In this document: piece by piece, positions 6,061 through 8,219 of the stretch
Layout of the letters: each line of letters opens with the position of its first letter
How positions within the stretch are numbered: position 1 is the stretch's first letter
Assembly (NCBI GenBank): GCA_946538795.1
Contig: CAMNGY010000046.1
Location: 1-8,219, forward strand
Direction: 5' to 3'
DNA from: an uncultured Treponema sp.
GTDB lineage: Bacteria; Spirochaetota; Spirochaetia; Treponematales; Treponemataceae
Length of the DNA: 8,219 bases
Notes under the pieces: model-generated
The model's input: only the letters and a program-made list of their open reading frames with translations
What the model was told of the DNA's origin: nothing
The model's database searches: none
Translations under genes and position numbers: made by a program

Positions 6061-8219
6061 GTGCGTCCTCCTCTGTCACTTGCCCGGCATCCGGCTGCAA
6101 ATCGTTCTTTGTTTGTTCCGGCCCGTCCTTGTCGGCCGTGTCATCAGCGGCCGTGGATTTCAGTTTCCGTATCTGCTGGAAAATGCTGTCATAGTTCTGT
6201 GGCAGTGAATTCAGCTGTATTCCCAGAGCCTGTGATGAGGCCTGAAGGTAAGCGGACGGGATGACCTGGTATACCAGCTCGCCGATCTGTTCCGGGTTGT
6301 CGTCTGATTTCATGAAAGAAATCTTTATGTCCTCGCAATCCGTTTTCTTGCCGTCGGTAAGGGATCTCAGTATTTTCTGTATTCCCAGACGGATTGTGGC
6401 CTCCGCAGCCTGTGAGCTGAGTATTTGTCCTCCGCTTATGACTATGTAAATCTTCCTTATTTTGGTAGAAAAACTGTGGTTGTCCAGCTCAACTTCCACG
6501 GTTGCGGCGGCGAATGAGCATGAGTGAAAAGGCGCGCCCATGAACCGCTCGCCATCCCATGCTTTTTTCTGAATGCTTCCCAGTTTGTGGGTGACAGAAA
6601 CAGGAAGAGGCTCCTTTTCCCTTTTTCTTTTGATGGATTCGCAGCATTTTTTCAGGAGGACTGTCATTATGCTGATGTTCGCATACGCGCTTTCCGGTAT
6701 GAACGGTTCGCTTCCGCTGTCAAAGTGTGAATCTATCTTTATGCGTGAAGGCCGTATGTCCAATATGCTGGAGGCGAGTTTTGTCCATATCTCCTGTATG
6801 GGAAGAGAGATGGGCGGGCTGTGTATGGTCAGGTCCCCGTAGTCCTCCAGCGTCACGCTGAGCTCCTGATCTGCCTTATATACCTTGGATCCGTAATAGA
6901 ATGACCCTTCGTATCCTATTGCGAATCCTATTCCCCTGACGGGAGGGCTGAACGGTGATGCGGTGAATTGCTCCGAAAAATTCCTGGAACGGGCAAGGCT
7001 TTCCCTGTTATAAAAAATATACTTGTTCTTGAAGTCGCTGGAGTCAAACAGAATGTCTATGCTTTCTTCTGCCTTGGGGAACGAAAACTTGAACGGCATG
7101 GTGAAATTCCGGAAGTCCATGTTGTCGGCTTCTTCCTGATGCAGGTTAAGGTTCATTTTCCGTATGTCGCTGGGGAAAATAAGGGAATTGTATGGCTCCG
7201 TGTTTAGTTTCTGTGCCAGGGCTGAGACTGCGCTTTCCATGGCGAAAAAAGAGGCCGAATCAATAATCTGCATGTCAAGTGACATGGGCGGGGTATTGGA
7301 GCTGTGCGCCGTGACCCGTATGCTCACGTTGTCTGCCTTGTAGCAGGATGTGCAGGCTATGGCCAGCCTGTCCATTATCTCTCCGATGAAGACATTCGTG
7401 CTGCCCGAGTCAACGGATACTTCCACTTTCATGGCCTTCAGCCTTCCGTCCTTGTCCGCACCCAATTCCGTATGGAAGAGGATTGGCTTCATGCAGTCTA
7501 TGAAATGCTCCTGCTCTTCCCTGCTGTAGATGAGCTTGACTGGTGTCTTGAGCTTATAAGATGCGACTGCAGCCTGGCAGGCTATTATGGAATTGTACCA
7601 TATACTGTTTGTGGAGCGGTTCCAGTCCTTTGTCCTGGTCACGTTGATTTTTTTTGCGGGAAAGTGCAAGACTTCCGCCAGGTCCTCCCTCAAGTTGCTT
7701 ATCCATTGGGAAGGAGAGAATACGCTCATTGTTTTTCCGTTGAACGAACAGAGCGCGCCGCATGGCTCCCGATAATTCTTCGGGGACAGTGAATATACCC
7801 AGTCGTTTTTCACCAGGACTTCGGCTTCAGCAAGTTCTGCGTCTATTCCCTTACGCTTGCCGCTTTCCATCGTGAAGCAGTCCCCGAACTCTATGAGCCT
7901 CTCTCTGTCTTTGTCGCCGAACAACTCGCTGTTTCCGGCATCTTCGTCGCTGTTCTGTATATAGTGCTCAATAGGGCTTCCGTCATAATGAATTTGCAGA
8001 TCGGACAGTGCCCGTTCCAATGTCTCTTCGTCCGGTCCCAGCAACAAACCGATTGGCTCACCCTCATAGGAAACGTTTCCGTCGCAGAAGACTTTTATTT
8101 TCCCTTCCGCGCTGTCTACCAGGTTGCTTCCAGGAACATCGCGGGCCGTGATTAATGTGCACCCCTCAACGCTGTCGCCCTGGCTGATGGATGTTATCAT
8201 CCCCTTTTCCACGGGACTT
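6032..8219 (-). CDS. Large (molybdopterin-type) subunit of a xanthine dehydrogenase/aldehyde oxidase-like enzyme, partial, strongly diverged
   Basis: This is the 3' part of a gene that continues past the window edge, with at least 728 codons visible. In working relatives this subunit holds the molybdenum cofactor and hydroxylates purines or aldehydes. The frame is open to 8219 and the first residues, SPVEKGMI...LITARDVPG, match the family RSP...VxTAxDIPG block, so GTG 8212 is internal, not the start. Numbering from that GTG, further family blocks are YEGEPIGLLL (49-58), EPCGAL (149-154), TPVKLIYSREE (223-233), RGIGFAI (426-432) and IGE (643-645) with PSAYLQASSQALG after it; E645 fits the catalytic glutamate. 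The cofactor motifs are not recognisable: GGGFGGK is replaced around 192-205, RGFG around 306-314, GQG around 463-472. An acidic Asp/Ala-rich tail (about 685-726) follows the domain. The family is clear; activity and substrate are not. Confidence 0.85.
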   Translation of the reverse strand, partial: SPVEKGMITSISQGDSVEGCTLITARDVPGSNLVDSAEGKIKVFCDGNVSYEGEPIGLLLGPDEETLERALSDLQIHYDGSPIEHYIQNSDEDAGNSELFGDKDRERLIEFGDCFTMESGKRKGIDAELAEAEVLVKNDWVYSLSPKNYREPCGALCSFNGKTMSVFSPSQWISNLREDLAEVLHFPAKKINVTRTKDWNRSTNSIWYNSIIACQAAVASYKLKTPVKLIYSREEQEHFIDCMKPILFHTELGADKDGRLKAMKVEVSVDSGSTNVFIGEIMDRLAIACTSCYKADNVSIRVTAHSSNTPPMSLDMQIIDSASFFAMESAVSALAQKLNTEPYNSLIFPSDIRKMNLNLHQEEADNMDFRNFTMPFKFSFPKAEESIDILFDSSDFKNKYIFYNRESLARSRNFSEQFTASPFSPPVRGIGFAIGYEGSFYYGSKVYKADQELSVTLEDYGDLTIHSPPISLPIQEIWTKLASSILDIRPSRIKIDSHFDSGSEPFIPESAYANISIMTVLLKKCCESIKRKREKEPLPVSVTHKLGSIQKKAWDGERFMGAPFHSCSFAAATVEVELDNHSFSTKIRKIYIVISGGQILSSQAAEATIRLGIQKILRSLTDGKKTDCEDIKISFMKSDDNPEQIGELVYQVIPSAYLQASSQALGIQLNSLPQNYDSIFQQIRKLKSTAADDTADKDGPEQTKNDLQPDAGQVTEEDAHADNADAER

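Noticed and set aside
7304..7792. 162-residue plus-strand open frame inside the large-subunit gene
   Set aside because: It is the shadow of a clear family member on the other strand; its Cys-rich look comes from complementary codons.
8210..8212. GTG as the start of the large molybdenum-hydroxylase subunit
   Set aside because: The frame stays open to the window edge and the upstream codons read Ser-Pro, completing the conserved RSP block; the gene continues beyond the window.

Overview
The window looks like chromosomal DNA of a spirochaete, most likely a Treponema-like host-associated bacterium of moderate G+C. This is inferred from the style of the proteins and the gene combination. It was not tested by a database search.

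Layout. Positions 2-82 hold the last codons of rpsD (ribosomal protein S4), followed by a strong intrinsic terminator (99-146). A 273-base non-coding gap (83-355) holds that terminator, a 7-bp inverted repeat (222-250) and a good sigma70-type promoter (311-346). The promoter drives a rightward cluster of four tightly packed genes: a 522-residue protein of unknown function (356-1924), ruvA (1939-2565), ruvB (2562-3713) and queA (3688-4740). The spacings are 14 nt, a 4-nt ATGA overlap and a 26-nt overlap, so the four are probably one operon. RuvA and RuvB form the Holliday-junction branch-migration motor. QueA makes epoxyqueuosine in tRNA. The ruvA-ruvB-queA order is common in bacteria; the unknown gene at the head of the operon is the unusual part.

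A convergent operon on the minus strand fills 4779-8219. In transcription order it encodes the large molybdopterin-type subunit of a xanthine dehydrogenase/aldehyde oxidase-like enzyme (N-terminus cut by the window edge), its two-[2Fe-2S] subunit and its FAD-binding subunit. The genes overlap by 29 and 14 nt, which suggests translational coupling. The two operons converge across 38 bases that contain a small hairpin without an obvious T tract.

The most interesting signal is in this second operon. All three subunits keep the family fold markers but have lost hallmark cofactor residues. The large subunit lacks recognisable GGGFGGK, RGFG and GQG motifs but keeps an IGE glutamate. The iron-sulfur subunit has F-C-C where C-x-C is expected and has lost the Gln before the second cluster. 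The FAD subunit has VGACTQ in place of AGGTDL. This suggests a strongly diverged or partly cofactor-free member of the molybdenum hydroxylase family.
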